Of a stretch of 64,000 nt of DNA, positions 1 through 10,437 are shown one piece after another. The notes under the pieces were generated by a model that was not told where the DNA came from, did not search any database, and saw nothing but the letters and a program-made list of their open reading frames with translations. Position 1 is the stretch's first letter, and the number at the start of each line of letters is the position of its first letter. A program made the translations under genes and the position numbers. This stretch comes from Ectobius pallidus (Eukaryota; Arthropoda; Insecta; Blattodea; Ectobiidae): assembly GCA_964059195.1 (NCBI GenBank), contig CAXKWD010000007.1:57475163-57539162 (forward strand), given 5' to 3'.

Positions 1-1680
1 ATAGTTATTTAAACTATGCTTTTCTCCGGATTTGTATATAGGTACTACCACAGCATTTTTAAGATCATCTGGGAAAGTTCCTTGTGATAAGCAAAGATTA
101 AAAATATGTTCGAGGGGCTTCGATATGTATTTAGAAATTGTTTTCAAGGTGTTGTTTGTTATTCCGTCCGTACCAGGGGCTACGTTATTTTTTAGTGAGA
201 TTATCATTTTATTGATTTCATCTTGGGTTACAGGGAGAAGAAACATTGACGAAAGCTGAGCAGGTTGTGGTATACATTTTTTATATTCAGGGATACTGTT
301 TGGGGCTAACTTAATATTTGAAGTGATTCTTTTTCCTATTTCCGAAAAAAAGAGTTAAATTCATTTGCAATTTGGCCACTTCGCTTAATTTTTTGTCCTT
401 TTTCATTTATGATTTCTAAGATTGGAATTTTGTTATTTGAATTAGTATCAGTAGCTTCATTGACAGTGGACCAGAATTTTCTAGCGTTATTTTTATGTAT
501 TTCAAATTTATTTTTGTAATAATTAACTTTCATGGCTCGTATAGCTTTTGTTAATATATTTCTGTATCTCTTGTAGTATAATATTAGATTTTCGTTTGTA
601 GGGTTTCTCCTAATATTATTTGCCAATTTGTCCCTTGTCTGAATAGACAAAATTATTCCTCTCGTGATCCATGGCTTGATTTTCTTTAGTTTGCAAGGAA
701 CTTTTTTATTGTCAGTATAAGAGCATTTGTTTAGATAATTTTGCAGCAAATCATGGAATATTCGAAAACTATTGTTAGCAATATTACAGTCCAATACCTT
801 TACCCATGTTTCTTTTTCTAATTCATAGATTAATTTGTTATAATTTACATGCTTTTGCGTATATATATCAGATTCACAATTTTGTTTGGAAGAACTTACA
901 TTTATACCGGTAGGTGAATAATTAATTTGGAACAAGCTAAAATTGCATAATGATCAATAATTGAGCTTTTATAAATTACGGGTTGAAAACTACCATTACA
1001 TTCATCTTTGTAAAATATGTGATCTAGACAAGAATTAGATGCAGGTCTAGTAATGGAATTTAAATACTTTTCGAAACCATATTCATGTAAAATATTTGTA
1101 TATCTACTTCCAAACAAGTCGATATTTTCTTCTAGGATCTGTAAATTAATATCTCCAACAATGACATGTTTCTTACATTCTTTAATATTGCGTAAGAATT
1201 GTTCTAGGCTATCGAGAAAGGTATTTTTGCAACAATTTGGAGATCTGTATATTGCTGTTAACATAAGTAGATTATTTTCATAATTAATTTTGAGATGAAT
1301 TGAATTGCATTCGTCGATGACCATTTTTTCTTCTACTGTCACATTTAAATATTTTTTACATAAACAACTAAGCCATCGCATTTACTATATTTATTAATTT
1401 TTGTAATTTTTTTATATCCAGGTAATTCGTATCCAGTGTCATGATTCAACCAGGACTCTGTTAAAATAATGATATCAAAATCCAATGAGAAACTTTGCAG
1501 TAATGTACAGAGTTCCAGGTAGTGTTTATTTAAGCTGCGTATATTTAAATGAATTAATTTAAAGTCATGCTGCTTGGATCGGATTAAATTATTACAGTAG
1601 TCGAGGTCCTCAAAGACAGCAGTTTTTACATTTTTTAAATTATAATTATTGCTTAATTGGTTTATGAAGTTGTCACCCAT
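1..1680 (-). pseudogene. LINE ORF2: endonuclease, linker and start of reverse transcriptase
   Basis: This is the ORF2 polyprotein of a non-LTR retrotransposon, read right to left and cut by the window edge. An APE-type endonuclease runs from about 1680 to 930: it has an LNIRSL box, TESWL, an IYRSP strand, GDINLQIL, the marker ITRPASNSCLDHIF and a final DHYAI. A linker follows (936-336, with KPWITRGI). The RT then begins with APGTDGI at about 185-150 and a following FPDDLK/VPIYKSG stretch. The reading frame breaks near 1350, near 920 and in a T run at about 345, so the copy is dead. In LINEs the endonuclease nicks the target and the RT copies the RNA there. The CLDHIF marker is typical of CR1/L2-group LINEs; the exact clade is inferred. 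Confidence 0.88.
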
Positions 1681-1689
1681 TGTTGGAGG

Positions 1690-1990
1690 AATTAATCACA
1701 GATTTAAGCGAAACAATAAAATCTGTACAATAACAGCTTTCTAATAGGATACATGGCAAAAATATGTGATCAAGACATGAGTCTGAAGCAGGCCTAGTAA
1801 CAGCATTTAAAAATTTCAAATGGTTTTCTATAATGTATACATTAATATCCCCAGTAATCACGTGATTATTTATATTCTTATTGTTGACTAAAAATATTTC
1901 CAAATCTTCATTTCAACAGTTATTCAGTGATCTGTAGATGTGTAGAATATTGTTTAGCTCCATATACAGATTTTTTTCGGTTTAAATCTT
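1690..1990 (-). pseudogene. Second LINE endonuclease fragment between ORF1 and ORF2
   Basis: A partial endonuclease from the same LINE group lies between the ORF1 end (2005) and the ORF2 start (1680). It reads IYRSL, a LEIFLVNNK helix, HVITGDINVYIIE and VTRPASDSCLDHIF. These line up with IYRSP, LEQFL, HVIVGDINLQILE and ITRPASNSCLDHIF of the downstream ORF2, but the sequence differs, so it is a diverged paralogue. It lacks the start and end of the domain. It could come from an older insertion or from template switching during retrotransposition. Confidence 0.75.
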
Positions 1991-2004
1991 ACAACATATG
2001 TTAC

Positions 2005-2755
2005 TTAGAGCTTATCAAGGTCCTCACACTTGTAGATTCTTTTGATGTTAGACTGTTCATTTTTCCTTACTAGAATTTTTCCGTCCTTGATCCACACAAA
2101 TTTATAGTTCAGTTCCTTGGCGGTATCTCTTGTTTTATTTAGCATGTCCATTGTTGCGGCTGTAAGGTGCTCACCTGCCGTAATCCTGCTAGGGGGGAGG
2201 CATTCTAAAGAGAGTTTTCTGGAAGAGATGCCAGGTTCTTCTTCATCTCGTTTGGCTTCTTCTTTGAACTTTGATAGCCAGGTGTCTCTGCTGGTTCTCT
2301 TACAAAATTTTATTACAATAGGTTTTCTTTTCCCCTCTTTTGTTGGCAACCTATGTGCTACACTAATATCTCGCATGCATGAGTGTAGAAATACGATCAA
2401 TTATGTCATACACAGAATCAGACTTACTTTCTGGTACACCATGTACAATCAGATTATCTCGCCGGGAATACTGTTATAAGTCGTTCATTCTCACAGATAA
2501 CTTTTCATTTTCTTTCTTTAGATTTGTATTTTCACATTTCTGCTTTCTTATTTCTTCTTTCATCTCGCTAAGTTCTATTTTGAAAGAATCGAACTTCTCT
2601 GATATGAAATCAATGGATTTTTTCATCTCATCCATCTGGGCATTTATATCACTCTTGAAATCATCAAACATTTTTCTTAGAGTTGTCAGTATATCATTGG
2701 AGTCATCAGTCATTCACCTTGTCAGTGGAGTTAGGTTGCTTGTTTCTTCCCATTT
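2005..2755 (-). pseudogene. LINE ORF1: coiled coil plus FP-C-like domain
   Basis: The first half (about 2713-2474) is a lysine- and glutamate-rich coiled coil with heptads such as MDEMKKSIDFISEKFDSFK. It is followed by the family motif YSRRDNLIVHGVPES and AHRLPTKEGKRKPIVIKF. The second half ends in the block LNYKFVWIKDGKILVRKNE, which resembles the C-terminal domain of FP25K-like ORF1 proteins of insect LINEs. Such proteins bind the element RNA as multimers. A stop separates the coil from YSRR (about 2474) and a frame change lies at about 2400. It sits directly upstream of the ORF2 remains on the same strand. Confidence 0.82.
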
Positions 2756-3442
2756 TTTCTTTCTTTGAGTAGAGCACAGTGTTTTCTTCTCAGATCGTCA
2801 TGATTTTCTGTTGATCTAATTTCATCCAAAATATCATCGAATGGAATTTTCATTGCTATCATATTAGCTACTTCTTTCCGTCCTGCAAGATTCAAATTTA
2901 GATGTGTCAGTTCATTTTTGTGCCCAACAAGGGTAACACAGAACTCTACACTTACATGACCATCATTAGAAAAAAATTGCTTTAATATTAGAGGGACAGT
3001 ATGCATTTATTTTCGAAGAACCGCGTATTTTAACTTCCCTTTTCCTTTTATTAGGAGAAACTTTAGGCTCAAAATAGCCTGATCGGTGACACTGAAAAGA
3101 AACCGAAACAGACTTATCGGCCAAAACGTGTCCTGAGCTGTTTTTAACAAAGCATGCATTTTCTCGGATTTCAACCATGTTTTCCCAGCCGTAGAATTCT
3201 GTTTCATTAGAAAATTCAATCTTCTCAGTTGTTAGTGTTATATTGTGTTTGTCAGAAACATGATCGGTGAAAGTGTTTAGGTTGCAGAAATCGGATTTAC
3301 AGAGACCACATTTTAAGCTTGTTTTATTTCCAGATGACACACTAATGTTTCTTCCTGGATGAACACTAGAAATATGTCTATTTAAATTGAATCTTCTTTT
3401 AAATGTCTTATCACACAAGTCACAAATAAACGAATGTGGCAT
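2756..3442 (-). pseudogene. C2H2-finger protein fragment with transposase-type DNA-binding region
   Basis: An open frame starts at 3442 with a canonical finger, FICDLCDKTFKRRFNLNRH, and a second C..C..H..H finger at about 3330-3240. A CHRSG...GSSKINAYCPS block follows, and after a frame break come SVEFCVTLVGH and KIPFDDILDEIR. The two frames join within a run of seven T (2966-2973 region), so one base is in excess. From memory, the CHRSG / GS-K-N--CP / KIPFDDILDEIR order is seen in a large arthropod family linked to Mutator-like transposases. Only the N-terminal portion is present and no catalytic domain is visible. It could be a host zinc-finger gene fragment. The LINE ORF1 starts immediately downstream, so the LINE may have inserted into it. 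Confidence 0.5.
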
Positions 3443-3889
3443 TGTCGAATGAAATCTATACTTAGAAATTACTAATGAATGAGGGCCTATAACCTAAATA
3501 AATATAACTTTAAATTTATACATAGCCTACTTAATATTACGGAACATTACTCACAGATGGAATACACAAATATCAATAATTAAAGAGAAACACTCGTAAC
3601 TGCATCTAGCTCCCGAACGACTAACAATAGCGAAATTAAAATCACACAAATCAAGAAAGAAGACAAACATGACAACTGCACCTGCACTTTAGCACCAAAA
3701 CTGCATCAAATTAGCTAAAAGAGAGGGAAGATTCGGGAGGCCATCGGAAACAAGGAGTCCCTTGATCGGAAATATTCGTAAGAGCGCCAATCTCAGAGAG
3801 TTGCGCAGTATAAGTGCGCAAAGGAAGAGCACAACTGTCTAGAGATTTTTGTAACAGCATCAGAACGCAGGCTGCAGCTCGAGCTCATA
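3443..3889. other. No gene seen
   Basis: The sequence is AT-rich with stop codons in all frames. No repeat structure was recognised apart from the Penelope-type motif starting near 3890. Confidence 0.6.
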
Positions 3890-3921
3890 AGAAGACATCG
3901 CTCCAGTCGACGATTGAGCAG

Positions 3922-3962
3922 CCTCTGAGGATGCCTGCCATAGTTTCGGGCGAAACGTCAGG
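3922..3962 (+). ncRNA. Hammerhead-ribozyme-like motif of a Penelope-like element
   Basis: The order is CCT (3922-3924), CTGAGGA (3925-3931), a GCCTG / CGGGC stem (3933-3937 with 3947-3951), GAAAC (3952-3956), GTC (3957-3959) and AGG (3960-3962). This matches the type-I hammerhead core CUGANGA / GAAA / GUC with a minimal stem III; the CCT and AGG would form stem I. One unpaired T at 3932 weakens stem II. Downstream to about 4010 the text (CAGCCCGGAAGTTTTC) looks like the conserved tail that follows such motifs in Penelope-like elements. No Penelope RT is adjacent. Cleavage activity is not established. Confidence 0.55.
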
Positions 3963-4020
3963 TCCCAGCAACCTTAGACCACGGCCTAACAGCCCGGAAG
4001 TTTTCAAATCTTAGGAAGCA

Positions 4021-5493
4021 TTAGCTTTACGTTTTGCGTCAATTAGAGCATGTCTGTACATTTGTCTTTATATAATGTAACTATTTTTACTTAAGTCTGT
4101 TTTTGTGCTACAGTAAAAACCGCATATAAAGACATCAATACTTGTTTCATGTTTATAAGTTCATTAGTGTACCAGCTTGGGCCAATTCTAGAGTTAAAAC
4201 TATTTTTATTATTGAATACTGTATGTTGCCTTACTGGAAACAATTCATTAAAACATATCTGGAACTAAATTAAATTGTAATCTAAAACAATAATATCATT
4301 GGATTGATTTAAAGTTATAAAATTACTAAAACATTCCAACCAGTCAGTTCCACACATGAAGAACATGAATGAGTGCAGCGTTGCTCGAATGATGTACCGC
4401 ACGCATTCCTTTGTTTGTCTATTGCCCTTACATTCACATATTTTCACGGCCATTTGAGTGCGCACCTGCCTAATCCCGAGCATAAGAGCTTGTGTGTAAC
4501 GTTAAGTAATGGTATGTATGTATTTATGTATCTTATACCATGTTATTACAATGAAGGAGGTAGATTTAGTAATAAGTTTGGTATAAAGAGAGAAGGGGAA
4601 ACGTTATATATCTCTTCCTTCTTATAAGTCAAACCATAAATTTATTCATATAATATCACATTTGACAATGAAGTCCCAAAACTTACAATTTTATCCAGTT
4701 TTCTTTTGTTTTCCAAGCGCTGATTACACAAATAGGTCTAGACATAAGGATTGTGAATCTCACACCGTGGATAAGAGCATGTTCAATGATGATGAATGAA
4801 TGGGATGCAGAATCCGCTTGCAATTAGTGTCTGGTAGTTATGAAATCAGGCAACATGTACAATTTCGCTACTGAATAATATTTTACACGTAATTTGCTCT
4901 TTGAAGTGATTTCGATTTTTTTTTTAATTCAAATAAGACCGGAAACGACATAATTAGCTACGATAGAAGATAATAAAAGAGCAAGGCGTCTGAAATATTT
5001 CGTCATTCCAGAAAACCATAATTCCAAATCATGTTCTTCATCTCACTTCCCTATAAACTGTAACCGGTTTTTTCTGAATGTTTTCTTTGCTGAGCTTTCC
5101 ATTCTCGCCTTTATTGTATTTTTTAAACTTGTTAACTTTTTTAGTAAGCTATGAGGATGTGCAATACCTAAAGTGAAAAAAATATATTTACTGTCCATAA
5201 ATTTTAGACAAAATAAGATTGAAGATAAAAGTCATAATTGCATAAAACAAGGGTAAAGTTTCTTATTTAGTCAATTCTCTCTGTTATTTTTTTTATTAAG
5301 CTCATTTTCTTAAATTCCATGTCTAAGATATTTTATAAACCTCCCCTTCTTATCGAAATACAATGAGTTTGGGAATTAAACCTGAACTGGGTATGGAAAT
5401 TTTGACCAATGGAGCTGATAGAATTTACTTCTTTTTTTAAGTTTTATTCTCTTTCGATTCCTCAAATTACACTTCCACTACCGCACAGGAACA
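4021..5493. other. No gene seen
   Basis: AT-rich sequence with short open stretches only (the longest under 85 codons) and no recognisable protein motif. Confidence 0.6.
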
Positions 5494-5570
5494 ACGGGCT
5501 CGTCTATGTGGCGTACGTGCGCGAGCCCGTCAGGGCTCAGCCCCTGAACCATACATACATACATACATAC
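5494..5570. repeat. Short inverted repeat followed by (CATA)n microsatellite
   Basis: ACGGGCTCG at 5494-5502 is repeated inverted as CGAGCCCGT at 5522-5530, with a 19-base GC-rich loop. A (CATA)n run fills 5550-5570. The GC-rich hairpin stands out from its AT-rich setting and may be the end of a small repeat element. Confidence 0.6.
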
Positions 5571-6431
5571 CGCACTACAACACCATCCGCCAAAGCTTGT
5601 TAAACTCTTTATTTTCTCCATGATCTTCCAAAATTGTTACAAACGTCCAACCAAAAATACGCCCAATATATTTCTTTCTATGCATCCTTCGCAATGTTTA
5701 GAAATGTATAAATACTTTTCGGAATCTCTCCAAAAGTATTTATTCCTATTGGATTTCTATGAGATTTTCCTTTGCTGAAAAAATTGCTATGATTCACATT
5801 ACTTGAGCGAAAAGCAAAGTATATAATATTATAGACGTAATTACTAATAACATAACCAATACTTGCATCACTTCCAAAAACACAGAATAACCTCGGCTAG
5901 TACGTTCTCGAATTCGAATTTCTAAAATGGAACCCTCTCCCCCCCAACACACACACACACACATAGAGATTGTATAGTTCTGACCTTCTGCATCCCCTGG
6001 ACAATAAAAAAATAACTTCAACCTAAGAGAACTATATTATTACTTAGTAAAAGTAACTAACTTAATCCACTATTCCGGGATACAGTAAATAATTAATTAT
6101 TATTCATACTATATACTTCGTCAACACGTAATATTCATAATGTGCCTCTAACAAAAATTTATGAAAATCGCTTATAGAAACTACTTTTGATTTTACTACT
6201 TCATATAGACCTACCACATTTACTTGCTTCATACAAGCAGAAACCATAATAAAATTTTCAACAGCAGCTCCTTTCTATCTTTAGCATTCATTTCAACTTC
6301 GAGTATAAACATCACAATGACGATGCTTTAAAATAGCGGACTAGAAAACAAGAAAAAATCTTGAAGAAATATAGTTACTTAAATAAACAAATAAATTTCA
6401 CTCACCAGATGTATTAACAAAAACTAATATT
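5571..6431. other. No gene seen; one CA microsatellite
   Basis: A (CA)n run lies at about 5948-5963, next to a C run. Otherwise this is AT-rich sequence without coding signals. Confidence 0.6.
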
Positions 6432-6851
6432 CGAATTATAATTCTTTCACAATGGCCGTGTGTAGGCTAAAATGGAAAGGTGAAGTCAGACTGAAAAATT
6501 CAATGTCATAGCCGGGATTTGACTCATGTTCTAGCCAACTGAGCTACCATGGCAACATGCCGGTACAACATTAAATTCTCCAACCGACTCACAAATCCCA
6601 GTATACCACCTGGCGTTCTCAATATGAGAAACGAACCCAGTGGCGACTTACAACCTGTGAGTACTTTAAGACCCGGGCTTCATAGTAAACCACTAGAAGG
6701 TCACAGTGGAATGAGTCAATTGGATAATTTAATGTTGCACCGGCCTGTTGCCATGGTAGCTTAGTAAGTTAGATCATCGGCATGGAGAGTCGAAGATCTT
6801 GGTCCAAATCCCGGCTTTGGAATTGAATTTTTCAGTCTGACTTCACCTTTG
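6432..6851. mobile_element. Inverted dimer of tRNA-like (SINE-type) sequences
   Basis: Two arms are inverted copies of each other. The left arm, read on the minus strand, has an A-box-like TGGTAGCTCAGTTGGCT (6549-6533) and a B-box-side GAGTCAAATCCCGGC (6525-6511). The right arm on the plus strand has TGGTAGCTTAGTAAGTTA (6754-6771) and GGTCCAAATCCCGGC (6801-6815). Both continue into TTTTTCAGTCTGACTTCACC. The arms extend inward over about 100 more bases (for example CAACATTAAATT on both sides). The unit is flanked by the 14-base direct repeat CAAAAACTAATATT (6418-6431 and 6852-6865), as expected for a target site duplication. The promoters would read outward, unlike a normal SINE. Confidence 0.7.
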
Positions 6852-6865
6852 CAAAAACTAATATT

Positions 6866-7560
6866 AACCATCTCTGAGACATAAACTAACACAACAATTT
6901 CACAAATTTCGTTAACCTATTTTTTCTCTCTCCATCCACTTTATACATTTATTGTTTTCTTTCTCATAACTTTCACAATATTATCATAGGATTAAAGTAT
7001 GCTCAGCTTGAATAAACTTTCAGCAAAATTCAAAGTTATTATAGGTGCAATTACTTTCAATTACTCCACAATTTAACCTAAAATTTTATATTAAGTATTA
7101 TTAATACCTACATTTCCATTATTGCAGTTATAGCATGTTCTCTATTTACTGTAAGTATTAATAAAATATAATTTTCTAAGTTTGTCGTTCCACTTTCAGA
7201 GGTTATTGTAAATATTTTAGTGTAATCCAGTGCATTGTACTGAACCACGTCCGTGTACAAACTTTGTTTTTGACTGGTATTAGAACTTATATTCGTAAAT
7301 ATTTTTATTGTAATTTGTAATAATAAATGTATTATTAGTATTAATCTCAAATACAACACCATAAATAAAAATGCCAATCAGTAACCAAACTCTGACGTCA
7401 TAAAAGAATACAGTGCTTCTATACCAGACGAATTCAGTAAAATTATAATAAATATACTAAATCATGTTTTGTAAAATTATGTTATACTAAAATATTGTAA
7501 ATTAGCTTAGCCTATAACACTATATTTTTACTGGATTCGTAAAAAATAACAATCCACTCA
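6866..7560. other. No gene seen
   Basis: AT-rich sequence. One 89-codon open stretch on the minus strand (7377-7108) is hydrophobic low-complexity sequence without a recognisable domain. Confidence 0.55.
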
Positions 7561-8165
7561 TTTAATTTATATATATAAAAATGAATGTATGTGTGTATGT
7601 GTGTGTGTGTGTCCTTTATGCATTACTACACCATTCATCCGATCGCCATGAAACTTTGGGAAGTTGTTGGGTACATTCCCGGGAAGGTTTCTGTCACACT
7701 ACATTTTTAATTTTAGCCTTCGTTCGCGGGTTATGAGTGAAAAACGGCAAGAAAACGTGCATTTTTTACGCTTTCGAAGCATCAGTTATTCATTTCAGTT
7801 GTCAAATCAATTGCAGAAGGCTTTGTCTATTTTTGTCATACTTTGGAAACAATAGCATCGCGATCGCTTTGGAAGGCAATGGATATCTCATGTTATTGTA
7901 AACGCCAGAGAAGTTAATGATAAGGTGATGATACGGTAATATTAAATATTTATTTAACGTGGAATATGCTTCTTATGAAAGATGGTTTACAGAAAATTCC
8001 GGGGAAGTTGCTTAGTTCGGGGTCCAGGCTACAACATTTCTATATGTAATCATAAGTAAAATCTCTTATGTAGGGTCGTTAAATCTGCCTGAAATGTAAC
8101 GGAATTATAAGCCTGGACAAATGAATATAGAAACTATGGCCTCAGTAGGCTTATTCCATTCTTCA
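7561..8165 (+). mobile_element. Helitron-like non-autonomous element, copy 1
   Basis: It opens with TATATATAAAAATGAATGTATG and a GT-rich tract (trimmed here to its sense), then CCATTCATCCGATCGCCATG and AAACTTTGGGAA. About 300 bases are repeated in the next copy at 8318-8600, including CAATTGCAGA and AGCATCGCGATCG. The 5' text resembles Helitron starts in insects (family knowledge). The right boundary is uncertain and no protein is encoded. Confidence 0.5.
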
Positions 8166-8297
8166 TCTATATGAATAAAAACTAATATATGTATGTCTGT
8201 CAAATACATTTACACACATTTTTTTCATCGTGAGTTTAAGCGATTTCAATTCTCATAATCTTCTGAGATTGCAGCAACGCTCGACGGGTAATCTATA
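8166..8297 (+). mobile_element. Short Helitron-like fragment
   Basis: It begins TCTATATGAATAAAAACTAA, has a TGTATGTCTGTC tract and ends with GCAACGCTCGACGGGTAATC. This resembles a very short element with only terminal sequences. Boundaries are approximate. Confidence 0.35.
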
Positions 8298-8957
8298 TAG
8301 ATCTTCTATATAGCCTACATAAAAATGAATGTATGCGTGTCTGTCCTTTATGCATTACTATGCCATTCATCCGATCACCATGAAACTTTGGGAACTTGTT
8401 GAATACATTCCCGCAAAGGCATGCTACATTTTTAATTTTAGCTTTCGTTCGCGAGTTATGAGTGAAAACGGGATTGAGACGTACATTTCTTGCGCTTTCG
8501 AAACATCAGTTTTCAGTTGTCAAATCAATTGCAGATGACTTTGCCTACTTTCGTCATATCTTGGAAATAAAAGCATCGCGATCGTTCGAATTTTGTAAGC
8601 CCACCATGGCCGAATCATTTGTTTATAATGTCAAGGCACGCAGAGAGATGAAATTTTCACCCTAGACGGAAGAAGAATAGTGAATATAGCCCTAAATGGA
8701 CAAATATTATGCAGGGTTTTTTTAGGCCAGGGAACTCGAATCTGAGGTTATTTTTCCCATGCTGCGCTTTCTAATCGTGGAATTCACTTCAAAACCGGAT
8801 TTACAGTTGTTTCATTAATTAGGCCTATCAATCGTTTAATTTAGACCTATGAATGTTTCGTGTGCAAAGTGTTAGTAAATATAATAGTTTAATTATTTTG
8901 CTCTTAATTTATAATCTTCCTATTAATTATTGTGGGCGAAGCCGCGGGGATCTGCTA
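8298..8957 (+). mobile_element. Helitron-like non-autonomous element, copy 2, with 3' end
   Basis: The copy starts at about 8298 (TCTTCTATATAG) and repeats the body of copy 1, with ATCCGATCACCATG and AGCATCGCGATCG. It ends in GTGGGCGAAGCCGC GGGGATCTGCTA (8932-8957). The same ending occurs at 35466-35492, there finishing in CTGCTAGT. A GC hairpin followed by CTAG before a T is the Helitron 3' signature; here the last bases have decayed. Confidence 0.6.
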
Positions 8958-9158
8958 TAAGCTATAATAAGCTGTAGCTTATCTAGCGTTTTCTGAGGAA
9001 ATAGTTTGTGTGTGATAAGTCGTTCTTCCCCATTTCAAATTCTAAATACCTATATAAAGACCTTAAAGACCTCGAGTTTGAAAATCGAAAGTCCTTCATA
9101 AGTTATTTTCGCATTTACAAAATACAAAACCCGAGTGACGCCGGGCCTTTTAAGCTAG
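8958..9158 (+). mobile_element. Second Helitron-type 3' end
   Basis: Near the right end CCCGAGTGACGCCGGG (9130-9145) forms a short hairpin, followed nine bases later by CTAG (9155-9158) and a T. This is a different Helitron 3' terminus from the one just upstream. The matching 5' end was not identified, so this may be the tail of a nested or truncated element. Confidence 0.55.
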
Positions 9159-9638
9159 TCATTTAATAAACCATAACATTATAAACCAATATCATAATGT
9201 ACTTTTAAAAACTTTAATTGGTTTCATAGTAGCCAATAAAGTTTATCTGTCTTGAATTACGATAAAATGTATGTTAAAACAACCCCATCATATTTAAAAA
9301 ATAGTTTTCGACAACCACGAAAATCGTTTATTAAAGGTTAAGTTCAATCAGCAGTACAATTTTGACATAAACCATTATAGCCATATCTTAAAAATCCATA
9401 CAAGTTTGTTTCAGTAGCCCAGACTTACGATACTGGAAAAGACAAAGCTGGAGTATTGAAAAGAGTGTCATGCTACAGCTATGCGTGAGAATTATCTTGA
9501 GAATAATTGGGTCAAAGATTCAGGATGCGGAAAATTTTAGCCTACTGCAATAACCCTTTCAGGTGCTTGTGGCTAAAAATAGAAGCACTCTTCAAAGTTT
9601 AGTTGATTGGCCTCAAAGTGAGGCCATGGGGTTGGGAA
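9159..9638. other. No gene seen
   Basis: AT-rich sequence. GC content rises after about 9560, next to the exon-like frame that follows. The palindrome GCCTCAAAGTGAGGC lies at about 9610-9624. Confidence 0.5.
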
Positions 9639-9720
9639 TGACGTCAGAAATGACGTCACTCATGTTGTTTCTGGGGCGTAAGGATCAATGAACTCCACGT
9701 GGCAGAATCCAGTGACGTCA
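9639..9720. promoter_or_regulatory. Cluster of three TGACGTCA (CRE-like) octamers
   Basis: The perfect palindrome TGACGTCA occurs at 9639-9646, 9651-9658 and 9713-9720, with a CACGTG at about 9697 and another at about 9725. CREB/ATF factors bind TGACGTCA and bHLH factors bind CACGTG (known). Three exact octamers in 82 bases is unexpected in AT-rich DNA. Part of the cluster overlaps the putative exon on the other strand, so it may instead reflect coding sequence. Function is not shown. Confidence 0.3.
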
Positions 9721-9836
9721 TATTGCACGTGTATAGGAACGATGCTCCCATCCAGACCATTCATATGCTCTCCACGTACTTTCAGGTCAAAGGTCACTGC
9801 TTCCTCTCCATTCATGAGGTGACCACAAATCCGCAT
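9660..9836 (-). CDS. Exon-like 58-codon open frame of unknown function
   Basis: The frame runs from ATG at 9836 to TGA at 9660. Its peptide includes EEAVTFDLKVRGEHMNGLDG and VQYDVTGFCHVEFIDPYAP. I do not recognise it. The alternating hydrophobic and charged residues suggest beta strands. Codon third positions are clearly GC-richer than the surroundings, which favours a real coding past. The frame is closed just upstream by a TAA, and an acceptor-like TTATCCTGTAG lies at about 9860 on the same strand, so it could be a 3'-terminal exon or a fragment of a repeat-borne gene. No partner exon was found. Confidence 0.28.
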   Translation of the reverse strand: MRICGHLMNGEEAVTFDLKVRGEHMNGLDGSIVPIHVQYDVTGFCHVEFIDPYAPETT

Positions 9837-9860
9837 TCTTATTTACATCCTACAGGATAA

Positions 9861-10437
9861 ATGCGTTGTTCGCAAGGCACATGCTTGTAATAAATTATGA
9901 AACTCTTCACATTTCTATCTATTTAGGTCAACTCCACCCTGGCATTCTAGCCAGAGATCGCAAGGAGACGTTGGACAACTCTCTCTAGAGACGTTTTTTA
10001 AAGTTTTCGAGACAATAGTTTAATTGTTCGGTTAATTAGTTTCAGTTTTCTTATCCCCATGTATAGAATACAGACTCAGTCCCATATGACCCCTAAACAG
10101 TATAACGCAACTGCGTCGTGATGCTATTTATATTTATAATTTACTACATGTATTCAATTATTTATTTCACAAAATGCTCTGTACTTTATAATGATTAATT
10201 TTATTGTCCAAAGCTCTGTATAGTGCCGGCTCACTTCCACTTACATAGTCGTGACAAAATTTTGCTTTTGCGAGATAATGAATATGATAAATGGTGTAAC
10301 CTAAAAGTGCATGGTAAAGGTGTCATCTTATTCCAAGACTATACTCCTGCAAACCGATGAGTAGAAACTCGGCATGCTCTATTTAGCTCTGAGGGGAGAG
10401 AAGCTCTAAACTGCAAGGAAACTTGGCTCTTGCATGA
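9861..10437. other. No gene seen until a decayed LINE segment begins
   Basis: Mixed sequence without clear coding signal. The last 100 bases are probably frame-broken R2-type LINE sequence belonging to the next feature. Confidence 0.5.

Noticed and set aside
6511..6815. Functional tRNA genes
   Set aside because: Box-like sequences are present but no cloverleaf with acceptor stem and anticodon arm can be drawn; both are repeat-borne.
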